Under the pieces are notes generated by a model that had not been told where the DNA came from, made no database searches, and saw nothing but the letters and a program-made list of their open reading frames with translations. From Heliocidaris erythrogramma (taxonomy: Eukaryota > Echinodermata > Echinoidea > Camarodonta > Echinometridae), in the NCBI GenBank assembly GCA_025617745.1, contig CM046857.1, forward strand, positions 21,771,081 through 21,835,080: 64,000 nucleotides of DNA, in the 5' to 3' direction. Shown piece by piece: positions 21,980 through 32,814 of the stretch (positions within the stretch are counted from its first letter, which is position 1; each line of letters opens with the position of its first letter). Both the position numbers and the translations under genes were made by a program.

Positions 21980-23935
21980 CCTTGATAGCAGACTGACATC
22001 TTCAAGACGTCGTAAACTGGTCTAAACTGGTCAACTCCTCATACGTCGTGTATGCAACGGCATTACGTCTCTATAACGTCTTGTGAAGAAGTCATATTTC
22101 TACAGTAAAGACGACGTAATTATGAGGTCTTTACGACGTCTTTCAAAGACAATACTTTGCCATTTTGTAATCAAAATTAACAACGACAGGACGACGTCTT
22201 AATGACGTCTTGCAAAGACCATTTTTGAGCCATTTTGTATGACCAATTAAACGACATTTCTAAGAAGTCTTTTTGACGTCTTTTAAAGACAAAATTTGGC
22301 ATCCTGTATTCAGACACAGGAAATGTACTACTTTTGGGGAGCAATATTTGTCATAGCCATTTACAAAAGCTGGGAAGCTCTGGCGGTGATCAGTTGGCCT
22401 ACGTGATACTGAAAATAATATCAAATAAAATAAATAAAATTATATAAACAAAATTGCCATATTCTGATGTGTGTTGTCATTGTAAAAGGAAGGATGGGGG
22501 AAATTGGGGATAAATAACCTAATTATTTTATCGGAATTTGTTAACACTTTCAATGACCTAGCTGTTCCTCCTATTTCTCTGCTTCTACATTGAAACCTAT
22601 TTTCCGTGTGGACTTCCCCCTTCAACAGGAAAATGACATCATCAATAATGACGACATATTTTTGCCAAATTTGTAGGGCAATGTTATGACACTTACGTCA
22701 GTATAATTCACAAGACCTTTTGTCAGTTTTATTTACAAGACCTTTTGTCAGTTTTGTAGGACAATATTATTACGTGATATTCAATCAATTACGAGATATT
22801 TTCAGTATTTGTATGATCATTTGATGATGATATGCTATATTCAGCCATGTAAATATTTTATATTGTCAGTTATTTAGGGGATATTTTGTTACTGATGCTA
22901 CCTTGATATGAAGTAATTCGTAGAAATGGCGCAATATCGGAAAAAAAATCAGGGGCTGATAAATGAGATATTACTGTATTCGAAAATAAATTATTATTTC
23001 ATTGTCATTATCATTATTATCACTATCATTAATATTACCGCACACATGTAATATCATTATCATCATTATTATTATTATTACTATTATTATTAATACCATT
23101 ACAATTACAATACAGTTCGACTTAAAATGCCTCCTCAGAATTATCAGAATTCCTCCTCACTATTTTAGTTTTTAATGAAGTTAAGAGACGTCAAAAAGAC
23201 GTCATATTTACGTCGTGATCCGAGTATAATAATCGATCGTGAATATTCATGAATGACCAGAAACGACAAAAATTTGTGGAAATAGATAGATGACATTTGA
23301 TTTTTTAGGACTTTATGCAATAATTGCACTTTTAGTTGTGACGGAAATTGTACTTCCATTAATTATTATTAATATCCATAATTCAATGTCACGAGGAGGT
23401 ATTTTCAGAAATACATTAGAAAATTGTAATCTTCAACCATTTTTTACAAGTGCTACACTACAGTCCCTATATATAGTAAAGTAGATACAACGGAAGAGTA
23501 GCTTGGTATAGGATATAGATATAGGACTTTAGGGTTGTTGAAAGATATGATGATATGAAATATAACATTGGATAGAGGACAAAATGGTTAATATAGACAG
23601 TGTAATGTAATAATGTGCTAAGTCACTGTAACAAGGATAATCTTTTTGACGTCTTTAAGATGTCTTAAGACGCCATTAAGACGTCAGTATGAATAGCACA
23701 CGACGTAAAAGAGACATCTTCAGCACGTCTTCTATTGGTAATAAACATGTCTTGAGGACGTCGTAAATACGTCCTCTTTGACCAGAAAGACGTCAAAATT
23801 ACGTTAATATAGACGTCTTCAAGACGTCAAACGCAGGTGCAAATTTACGTCATATTGACGTCATTATCTGATGTCTTTAAGACGTGAGATACGACGTCAT
23901 TAAGACGTCATTTTGACCAGTCTCTGCTATCAGGG
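21980..23935. mobile_element. 1.96-kb member of the CCCTGATAGCAGA / AA family
   Basis: Starts CCTTGATAGCAGAC and ends TCTCTGCTATCAGGG, flanked by AA on both sides (21978-21979 and 23936-23937). The left arm at 4700-4702 has the uninterrupted sequence. The outer few hundred bases at both ends are dense in (A/G)ACGTC motifs in both orientations (22010-22280 and 23640-23915). Open frames inside are short and unrecognised, so it is non-autonomous as it stands. Confidence 0.75.
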
Positions 23936-24549
23936 AAAGTGCCCCTAAACCGAGCTTTGCTGCCAAAACTGATCTGGATGTATAGAAAAAACATTTGTTG
24001 GCATTACAGCCTTAATAACTTCAAAGTGTCTCATTCAATTCAACGAGACGCCAACGTTTAAACCACAGACACATGGGTTGAATGCTTTCTTTTTATTTTG
24101 TGAATTTACATTGAATTTATGGTATAGAAACAACATGCCTGGTTGACAAAGCATATTAGAGGTTCAATAACATCAATCTGAAAATGAAGGCGAACTGTGG
24201 AAAACAGAGGGGCCCACAGTTCGTCAAATGCTGCATACTAAAAATTAGACGTGTAAGGCTTATATTCACCAGCGTATTTGAAATTTTATTTGGGGGAAGG
24301 GAGATGCATCAAGCACAAACAAAGGGACTTTGAATGCAATTCTGTACTGAAACCAAATCTGAAATACCTTCAAATACAAAAATCAATTTCGTTCACCATT
24401 CATTTTCCTTTTAACAACAGTTTCTCTTGCATGAACAGCATGATAATAATGCATCAAAACAGGCGGGGGAGCTGCCACATGCAAAATATACAAATATGGA
24501 TTTTATCGGGAATTTTTTGATTGCAGGAAATCGTAAATAAATATATGAA

Positions 24550-24940
24550 TGATTTTAAGCAAATAACACAGTCATAAGATACACTCAGGTAAAATATAAT
24601 TCAATTGTTGTACATGTTTCCGTTACATCAAATGATATTTCAAATAAGCAATCACTTGTTTTTAGCTCAAGCATTAAATGAATGAAGCGTATTTCACAAT
24701 CTTATAGCTACTAAGTACGATAATAAGCTCTTAAGGAGTCCAATGATTATAAGCAAATAACACAGTCATAAGATAAACTCAGGTAAAATAGAATTCAATT
24801 GTTGTACATGTTTCCGTTACATCAAAGGATATTTCAAATAAGCAATCACTTGTTTTTTGCTCAAGCCTTTTGTTAACTAATAAATGAAGCGTATTTCACA
24901 TTGTTATAGCTATTAAGTACGATATTAAGCTCTTAAGGAG
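24550..24940. repeat. Tandem duplication of ~195 bp in the right arm
   Basis: The block from AAGCAAATAACACAGTCATA to CTCTTAAGGAGTCCAAT is present twice in a row here (about 24555-24742 and 24750-24946) and once in the left arm (about 2615-2795), so the duplication happened in this arm only. Confidence 0.7.
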
Positions 24941-25083
24941 TCCAATAAGATATGTCAATTTTGATACGACCTAATAATAAAGAAAAATTCTTACCAAAAC
25001 ATGAGGTGGTCTGTACTTGAAGTACAGCCCATGTAATAAACGTAGTATTTGCTTATCTCGTTCACGCAGCAGGCCTAGTCCGA

Positions 25084-25717
25084 AAAGGTTTGTAGCGTCG
25101 CGTCGCGTCGCTTTGCCACGAACGCCACCACTCGTCCAAAGCCCCTCGGTTTGGCCGAAAGGGTGCGTTGGGAGAGTCGGGTGGCGTCGGGTGTCGTCGC
25201 GTTGACTGGACCGCCACCATTCGTCCAAAGCACCCCCGGTTTTGCCGAAAGGGTGCGTTGACATTTTTCTAAATATTGTTATCATTATAATTATTATCAG
25301 GGGCGGACCCAGGATTTTGTAAAACTGATAACCCTTTTTGTTGCTTGTCAGAGAATTATGGGAGGAAAAGTGAACCCCATAAAATATACTTCCCCCTCCA
25401 CTGAGCGACTTTTGAAGGGCTGGCGAGAAAAAAAAAATTATCGCAACCCCCACCCCCTATAAGTGAAGAAAAAGGCCCTTTTTTCCTTCTGACTATAATA
25501 ACTCAAAAATCTTTGATTCAATTCAGTTCAAATTTGCATAACATAATTTTGAGTATTATGATTTTCTTGAGGTGCAATTTGGTGTCAATTGGTTATTTGA
25601 TTAATAAGTTATTAAATTGTGAAAAATGTGTGGCTTTTAAATAAGCAGCCAAAAATATTGTCAGGATTATGTAAACATTTTTGATCTTCAGCTGTTTTAG
25701 AAGGCATATTATAAGAC
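25084..25717. other. Mixed repeats: GCGTCGCGTCG-rich segment, hAT-like end, arm fragment
   Basis: At 25087-25262 two diverged copies of a block with TCGTCCAAAGC and GCCGAAAGGGTGCGTTG occur. At 25301 AGGGGCGGACCCAGG resembles a hAT-like end. At 25540-25690 the sequence matches, inverted, 4470-4620 of the left arm. No gene is seen. Confidence 0.5.
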
Positions 25718-26060
25718 GGGTTAAAGAATGTAGCTATCATGATTCATTTGGTCAAATAACACCACGTCACCGTGCAAAAAAATACTAACGCACGGCAAAA
25801 AGTTACTAACACACGGCTAAGCTGCGCGTACGCTTACCTCTGGTGCGTGCAAACTTAAAACGCAATGAAGTCGCGTAGTTTAATTGTCATTTTAGCGCAG
25901 GGATTACATGCGCTTATGTGATATCATCCAGGAAAGGAAATGGCAGCCTCCATTGAATGTGCGACTGTTGGCGTTTCTATGGGGTTCCTTACCATTTTTA
26001 TAGACTTCATAATCATATTGCCGACCCGTTTAATAAAACTATTAATACATGAGTTCGTGC
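25718..26060 (+). mobile_element. ~345-bp insertion with TATAA-ACGGGT ends, copy 2
   Basis: Same family and orientation as 17848-18192: AAGACGGGTTAAAGAATG at the start and GACCCGTTTAATAAAAC at the end, with a small internal repeat of the CTAACGCACGGC phrase and a deletion near 25912. Confidence 0.6.
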
Positions 26061-26612
26061 GTTAGTGCAAGCTCTTCTATCGTCCCCTCCCTCTATATAA
26101 GGTACGTTCACACGTAGAGCGATAGCATCGATGCTATCTAGGTTTCGACACTATTTTGGTCATGACCAGATAGTTTTAAGACCAAACGCTGTCTGAACGC
26201 AGATAGTCATGCGATAGAAGCGAGTTGGAGCTAGGTTTCGAAACTATTCTGGCAGCGAGTAGAGCGATAGCATCGATGCTATCTAGGTTTCGACACTATT
26301 TTGGTCATGACCAGATAGTTTTAAGACCAAACGCTGTATGAACGCAGATAGTCACGAGATAGAAGCGAGTTGGAGCTAGGTTTCGAGACTATTCTGGCAG
26401 CGAGTAAATCTCAGGATCCAGCGACAAAGCATCGATGCTTTGCGGTAGACCACCCACCGCGCTTGTGACTATTTATAATGTGAACGCAATCGCTGCTTCA
26501 CTTCGCTGCTATCTTCACTCGCAACTTCGCATGATATGACCCCTGTGCACAAACTTCAATACCAATTATACTGGGGTCACCGTGTGTGGCGCAGTAATTA
26601 TTGTTTTGGCAG

Positions 26613-27929
26613 TGGTAACGTCGCGTCGCGTTGGTAGAAATTTTCGAACATTTTTCAGGAATTTTATGTATGGTATCTTTTTTTTAGCAGCAAAAAAAAA
26701 AAAAAAAAAAAGAAAAAGAAAAGGAGAGGGGGAAACAAAAGGTGGCCTGATGGCAGCATGAATTAATTATTTGATTTCTTATGCCATCAATAAATCGATT
26801 GTTGGATTAATTAATTAATTATTCAATTAATCACTGTTTTATTGAACTTTGGATTGAAAACACAGAGATGTTTAATAATTTTAATAATTTTAGCTGTGTT
26901 TACGTTTTCCGGATTCGTGGAATGGCCTGAGCTGCGCATGGCCTAGCCTAGCCTAGCCTAGCCTAGTTTGCAGGCACAAACCCTGGTCAGTCGTAAAAGA
27001 GTGTCTGCACTGTAAGACTACTATAGGCCATGTACTATAGCTGCTCCTTCCGACCAGAAGGTAGCTGAATTAGGCTTCTGTCAAGACACAATGATTTTCT
27101 GATAAAGTGTCAAATTAGGGTCTGTGCTTGCAGACCAGGCCTAGCCTGCCTATACACGTACGGTACGTGTAGGCTAGTCATGCTCTGGTCTACGCTGCAT
27201 ATCCTTTCATGCGTAAAGTGCTTTGCACTGTGTCACGATCATCGTCATCATCATCAGACATCAGACATTATCCGTGAAAGTACAGGCCACCGGGATGGTG
27301 TATCATCGTACGATGGCTTCAAGTTCAAGCTCAGCCTCAGGGTCAGGGGAAGATGGTGACAGGTAAGCATTATATTAGTCTGTTAGTAGCTTCAATTAAT
27401 TTAATCTAGTTTTGTTACCTTTACTTACGTCTACTGACTACCATCGATCGACATCTTTAAGACACGAGTCAAAGATGTCGGCATACATCAACCCAAAATA
27501 TGAGAACAATTTGTATATAGTGTAGATGCGTTTGTTTTGGGAATTATTATTTTTTTAAAATAAGTTTTCGAGCAACACGTTTGATCGGCTGATAGACAAC
27601 CAACTGCTGTGCGACGATACTCCTTGGAGGTTTATGCACACTACTGGAAGAAGAAGAAGAAGAAGAAGAAGAAGAAGAAGAATCTAGATCTAACACAGAC
27701 GGGGTACAGAGGGAAGCTGCACCGCCGGCAGCGCAGCCACCGCCACTGGGACGGACCGTACGTCTTCTTTGCATTATCCTTCTATTGTTTTCTTTATTCC
27801 CTTGTTTGTCGTTTTTAGCCTGAAAACGGGAAAAATCATACTGAGATGGACTCTTTTTCAATTTGTCCCCTTGAAGACACCTTCCTGAAAAATGTTCGAA
27901 AATTTCTACCAACGCGACGCGACGTTACC
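26613..27929. mobile_element. 1.3-kb TIR-bounded segment with GGTAACGTCGCGTCGCGTTG ends
   Basis: The first and last about 50 bases are near-perfect inverted repeats, starting with GGTAACGTCGCGTCGCGTTG and reaching GAACATTTTTCAGGA. A related uninterrupted context occurs at 29020-29060. The interior does not look like a MITE: it holds a poly-A tract (26692-26711), four tandem CCTAG(C) units near 26942, a candidate first exon with a donor (27295-27362) and an AAG microsatellite (27645-27681). A minus-strand frame of 121 codons reaching into the right TIR includes a poly-Ser run from that microsatellite and is unassigned. Confidence 0.55.
27295..27362 (+). CDS. Candidate first coding exon, unknown gene
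   Basis: ATG at 27295 (or in-frame at 27313) opens a Ser-rich start, MASSSSSASGSGEDGDR, that runs to a consensus donor AG|GTAAGC at 27363. The product is not recognised; such Ser/Gly-rich acidic starts are common in nuclear and adaptor proteins. No downstream exon could be tied to it. Because the whole exon lies between terminal inverted repeats, it may be a captured host exon or the first exon of the element's own gene. Confidence 0.35.
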
Positions 27930-28182
27930 CGACTGTTTAGCAAAAGCCGTCACGAGTGGGTGATAGAAGCAAGTCGATCATGGCCTGTCTGAACGTACTG
28001 GAAATAGTTTCGAGACTTACATAGCATCTATGCTATGTACTACGTATAAACATAACTTGTGTAATTAACACATGAATAGTACATTTCAGCCTGGCAGGCA
28101 CATTCCACAGATACCGCGCTTGTGACTATTTGTAATGTGAGCGCAATCGCTGCTTCACTCGCTGCTATCTTCACTTGCAACT

Positions 28183-28666
28183 ATCGTAATTATGTATGTT
28201 TCATGTGGTGCTATAATATATTGTAATGCATGTATTCCTGTGATGTACCCTCTTCCCTACTTTTTTCTATTATCATTCTGTCTGTTTCATCTGGTGCTGT
28301 AATGTAATGTATGTATTCATGGGATGTAGGGGTAAGTAGGCTACTGTGTAAACTGTGTGGTAAGGGAGGGTTTCTTTTTGTTTTTGTTTTTGTTTTCCTT
28401 CTTTTTATCTTTTTCTTTTTTTATATATATGATATGGTCTTTAGATATTGATTTACATGTGCTTACCAGATAATAGTGTCCATGTGTTTTATTTTGGTAT
28501 AAGATTGGAGTTCAGTCAATTTTGACATGTACAAGGTTTATTTAAAATTAATTATTTTAACACATGTATTTGCTAGTTGATTGTATTATCGATATGTTAC
28601 AAATGAATTGTTATAGTGTTATTATGTTGATTTATGAAGACAAATAAAATATCATTCAAAACAAAA
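28183..28666 (+). mobile_element. Probable retro-inserted 3' UTR-like segment
   Basis: It interrupts the CACTYGCAACTTCGCATG phrase that is continuous at about 28968. It ends with AATAAA (28643-28648), then about 12 bases, then an A-rich end, the arrangement left by reverse transcription of a polyadenylated RNA. No open frame of note. It resembles a LINE or R2-like 3' UTR but cannot be assigned. Confidence 0.45.
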
Positions 28667-29190
28667 ACTTCGCATGATATGACCCCTGTGCACAAACTTC
28701 CGCGCGTTTTGACCATGCATACCAATTATACTCTATTATTATACACTATTTTGGTCATGACCAGATAGTTTTAAGACCAAACGCTGTATGAACGCAGATA
28801 GTCACGAGACAGAAGCGAGTTGGAGCTAGGTTTCGAAACTATTCTGGCAGCGAGTAAATCTCAGGATCCAGCGACAAAGCATCGATGCTTTGCGGTAGAC
28901 CACCCACCGCGCTTGTGACTATTTATAATATGAACGCAATCGCTGCTTCACTTCGCTGCTATCTTCACTCGCAACTTCGCATGATATGACCCCCTGTGCA
29001 CAAACTTCAATATCAATTATACTGGGGTCACCGTGTGTGGGGCAGTAAGTATTGTTTTGGCAGCGAGTGAGCGATGAATAGTCACGAGTGGGTGATAGAA
29101 GCAAGTCGATCATGGCCTGTCTGAACGTACTGGAAATAGTTTCGAGACTTACATAGCATCGATGCTATGTACTACGTATGAACATAACTA

Positions 29191-29733
29191 GTATCCTGAC
29201 AATATTTTTGGCTACTTTTTAGAAAGCAATACATTTTTTCACAAATTAATAACTCATTAATGAAATGATCAATTAACACCAAATTGCACTTCAGGAAAAT
29301 TATAATACTCAAACTCATGTTGAAATGAATTGAATAAAACACTTCTCAATTATCACAGTCAGAAGTTACATAATGTTTTTCCTTTATTTAAGATCATTTT
29401 AGGGGCAAAGCTCTGTCAAAGGGCACTTAATTGGTGTTTTTGTTTCAGGAGTTCCGACACCCCCTTTCCGATGGACAATTTTGTTTGTTTTTATATTTTT
29501 GTAATGTACATCGATAACTCTTCCTTCTGACAAAGTTTGGGGCATCGGGGAGATGGGGGTGAAATCGACCCGACTTTGGGGTCCCTTTTTGGGGGCCCTG
29601 AGGGCCAAACCCGGCGACTATGTTCAGGCTGACAATTTTTTTTGTCAGTGACTTAGATGGTCTAAGTAACTTTAAGCGGTCAAATCTTATGGGTAAAATG
29701 GTGCGACTATTTCGGGACAGGCTCCCAGACTAT
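29191..29733 (+). repeat. Third, diverged copy of part of the inverted-duplication arm
   Basis: Collinear with 4470-5112 of the left arm, from TCCTGACAAT through TTTTTGTAATGTACA and TTCAGGCTGACAA to GGGACAGGCTCCCAG. It keeps the part missing from the right arm (4470-4620), so that absence is a deletion there. Confidence 0.65.
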
Positions 29734-30009
29734 TAGTAAGAAATCCGTTCCGCGGCGCGTATGTGTATCAACTTCTATGATTTTACGTTTTTGTAGAGTA
29801 TATATCATTTTTCTCGATGATCATTTATTCCTGACTTTTGACACTGCAAAAAAAAAACGACCTTACATCATCAAAAAATTGAAAATCCGAAGCTCCCGTA
29901 GTTGAATGCTCATTGGGTAAATTTCGAATTTGAATTCTCATTCTATCAAAGTGCAGGATGGAAGTATGCGATCGGTTGCCCTAAAAACAAACTGAATGCT
30001 CATTTTAGG

Positions 30010-30236
30010 CAATAGACCGCTTCTGTAATGTATACAAATTTATGCACATATATTCTCTGAGCACCTAGTGACGAGCTATTCCATTAACCTGCTTTTTATA
30101 AATGAGCCTCGATGCTTGGAATCCAGTTTGCATACATTATTTGTTACTATGTCCGGCAAGCTTTCAGGTTGTCAAGAATAACTTTTGTTTGAAAGGTATG
30201 TATAGAATTTGCATACATTACCGAAGCGGTCTATTG
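30010..30236. mobile_element. 227-bp MITE with CAATAGACCGCTTC ends, copy 1
   Basis: Inverted ends CAATAGACCGCTTC(T/G)GTAATG are at both sides. A second copy in opposite orientation is at 61912-62137. Both lie within about 1.5 kb of an SLC16 terminal exon. No obvious target duplication. Confidence 0.7.
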
Positions 30237-30638
30237 AATCTTGATGAGCATTCAAATTGAAATAAAATTGAGTGACTGCATGTGCATCAATATACCTGTT
30301 TACAAACTTATTCAAGTCAGAGGCTTGTCAGACATAGCAACAAGTAATGTATGCAAACTGGATTCCAAGTATTGTAGTTCATTCATTAGTATCATGTTAA
30401 TGGATACCTCGTTACTTGGTCCCCAGGAAAGAAACATCCATAAATTTGTATAACTTTATAAACAGGTCTATTTGGCTGCTGTTTTGATTATTTGACCGGG
30501 AAAAGCTATAGCAAAGAAAAAAAGGAATGTGATTAGTGGTTCAACCTACATGTGTTTTTTCCCTCAGTACGGTATTTCGTAAATTTGAGTGGTTCGCAGT
30601 GAACAAAGTATGGTATGTTTTCCCAACTATCTTCGTAA
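30237..30638 (-). other. 3' flank / probable 3' UTR of the SLC16-like gene
   Basis: The part next to the stop codon (about 30520-30638) is also similar to the region beyond the stop of the paralogue (about 62910-63027), as expected for a duplicated 3' UTR. No polyadenylation site was assigned with confidence. Confidence 0.45.
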
Positions 30639-30769
30639 TCATGGCAATGAGTTAAGTTCAGGTTTCTTCACTAACTTTGGCAGCATCATGAAGATGAAGG
30701 TAATAACGTCGACTGCAGCCAGAAGCTTGAATGATGCATCATATGTTGAAAATCTGTCATCCATTAGTC
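30639..30769 (-). CDS. SLC16-like transporter, terminal coding exon
   Basis: On the minus strand the acceptor TTTAATGTCAG ends at 30770. The exon completes a Gly codon and encodes LMDDRFSTYDASFKLLAAVD, then a hydrophobic helix and the tail KLVKKPELNSLP, stopping at 30641-30639 (TGA). It fits the last loop and helix 12 of SLC16 proteins, where a short (Y/T)D-containing loop precedes the final helix. The phase (1) matches the donor of the upstream exon at 31810. The short cytoplasmic tail lacks any long C-terminal extension. A close paralogue is at 63028-63149. Confidence 0.8.
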
Positions 30770-31809
30770 CTGACATTAAAAAAAAAAAACGAATGGAAAT
30801 GACCCATAAATAGCATTCGATTTCAAATTGGTTAGCGTATCATTATACATTTTCGTCTCTACCTATAACATTTTTGGCCATTAAAGGTCCCTTGCTACCC
30901 AAGTGCAAGTTAATTCCTGTTGATGTGCAAGGATGCATACAACTTATAGTTTGTTATTCAAACATCTAGATATGTTTCATAAATGTTTAAAATATTTTAA
31001 AATCATTTTCTCAACATGCTAAGCTCCACCTTAAATGATCCCTGCAACCCAAATGCAACAAAATTCAAATTTATTGCTATTGATGTGCAAGGATGCATAC
31101 AACTAATATATTCTGTTCTTAAAACATCTAGATAGTTTTTAAATGACCACCTGTTCTAATATACCATACAAAGCCTACATAGGAGTTGCTATTTCAGACA
31201 TGCTGTAACATCACCAGGAAAAGAATGGTAATGAGGAGGTATCGTTTGAAGCATGCACTTCTATTGTGAGCATGTGCTGAGCTGGGGGAAGTATACATTC
31301 CACTGTCTATTGTAGATTGTTAGTGTAGCTGACTGATGATTGACAGACGATGTCATTGCAGGAATGAGATCTGGAGCTTTTTTAGGGTGGAGGTTGGGGA
31401 AAGACATTACAAAAAAAAAAACATTTAAAAATCTATGAAATATATCTAGATGTTTGAATAACAGAATATTAGTTGTATATGCATCCCTGCACATCAACAG
31501 CAATAAACTTGCATTGGGTTGCGTTTATGTCCCTCTATCCGTTCTCTCGATTGGGTAAGACAGCTGTAAATCTTTATTTTACAAATGATTTAAATACAAA
31601 TTCTAAATTTCGGAGGGAAGGAAGACGACCCTTTTTATTTTTTTAAAACGTTATTGCCTTTCCTGGTTGAGCAATAAGGCTATGTGTGGGTTACGCCCTG
31701 TGTTTTTTTTTGTGTGCGCATGTCCCCGGCCCCTGTGTTTATCTTCATAACACTTTATGGAACGATGTACTAAGCAATGATGTGTTTAACATAAAATCGG
31801 AGTTCATAC
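30770..31809 (-). other. SLC16 intron with inverted repeats
   Basis: Contains a block of about 110 bp (TGTGCAAGGATGCATACAAC...AACATCTAGAT) in two direct copies (about 30900-30975 and 31075-31135) and one inverted copy (31440-31500). Open frames here are intronic. Confidence 0.6.
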
Positions 31810-32814
31810 CTGTTAAATATCCTCCTAGAAAATATCCAAAACCGCATAAGACGTAATTGACAGCAAATGCAATTGGAACATTTCCAGAGGAGACTCTGTC
31901 CTTTATCACCAGGGGTCCGAGTGTGGCTCTTCCAGCAATAGCTGCTGCTGAACACCATGCCGTCACCAACATGACATAAAAGTTGGGAAGGAACGCATCA
32001 CATGCCAACGAAATGACATTGAAGAATGTCAAAGTTAGATGCATACTAACAGGATCAACAAGCTTGTGAGTGAAGAAAGCAACGGCAAGTCGACTACAAA
32101 GGTTTCCAGCAGCGGCAAGGAAGGTCATGACGATTAGATTTCGTTGTGAGATTCCCCTTTGGAGGGCACGTGGAATAAGAAAGGCATGCCATCCTGTGTA
32201 TACAAAGTATAATACAATATCTGACAAGAAAATGAATATACGAACTGGGTCCTCATAAAGTTCTGTACTTCGAAACCACGCTAAAAATCTTCCCGGGTTG
32301 CAAGTTATATCGAGAGGTTGCTTGTGAGCACGTTCGTCGGAAGGGCTTGACTGATCCGTATCAACAATCGTCGCATCGTGTTCGTTTGAAGGAGTCAACA
32401 GCGCTTGTTTGACAGTAGTATCAATATCAGCAGCAGCAGCATGGTCATTGCCCGTAGCTGCTTTCGAATCGCAATTTACACCTTCTAAAGCAGACAACCC
32501 TTCATAGTTTATTGTGTTCGTTACATCCTCTGAGGCACTTGTCTCTAATTGCACATCCTCCCTTGATGTTACATTGTATGGTGTTATCCGGATGGCCATG
32601 GCACCGGGGATTGCGTTTAAGAAGAGACCGCCCAGGATCAGGAGGACACCTCGCCAATCATACGCAACCAACAGCTCCTCTGCCAGGAAAGGAAATAGAA
32701 CCATTCCAACAGAGAATCCACAAGATGAAAGGCCGTAGAGAAGGTTGAAGTTCTCCCCTGCCATACTGGCCAATGCAGCCATACAAATTATCAAGATAAT
32801 GCTATTTCCAATTC
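31810..32814 (-). CDS. SLC16 (monocarboxylate-transporter-like) main exon
   Basis: A 1005-bp exon between the acceptor TTTTGCTATTTCAG (ends 32815) and the donor ACAG|GTATGA (31809), both phase 1. It encodes about 335 residues covering helices 4 to 11 of a major-facilitator fold. YGLSSCGFSVGMVLFPFL matches the conserved SLC16 helix 4-5 region, and YDWRGVLLILGGLFLNA matches the helix 5-6 segment. Next comes a hydrophilic central loop of about 110 residues, then helices 7-11 ending in GFGYFLGGYLTG. In helix 8 the conserved Arg is present (CSRLAVAF), but the acidic residue four positions before it in MCT1-4 is Asn here, as in many orphan members, so classical proton-lactate transport cannot be assumed. 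Substrate unknown. The exon(s) for helices 1-3 were not found in the window; the frame upstream of 32814 is intronic. Confidence 0.85.

Larger units (their letters stand above)
19253..25083 (-). repeat. Right arm of giant inverted duplication
   Basis: Reverse complement of 2478-8275. Differences private to this arm are the AA-flanked transposon at 21980-23935, a block at 20296-20775 of GGGGCACTTATCAG-type repeats, a tandem duplication at 24550-24940, and loss of the counterpart of 4158-4620. Each arm thus carries its own later insertions, which dates the duplication before them. No conserved gene is seen in it. Confidence 0.8.
26101..29190. repeat. Palindrome-rich repeat cluster (ATAGCATCGATGCTAT)
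   Basis: A unit of about 145 bp is tandem at 26116-26405. It contains GATAGCATCGATGCTATC, the dyad GGTCATGACCAGAT and the phrase AGCGAGTTGGAGCTAGG. Related copies lie at 28740-28900. Outer segments (27945-28060 and 29080-29190) carry CATAGCATCGATGCTATG in inverted context: GTTCACACGTAG at the left and CTACGTATGAAC at the right suggest terminal inverted repeats of a composite element. A TIR element (26613-27929) and a probable retro-insertion (28183-28666) interrupt it. Confidence 0.6.
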
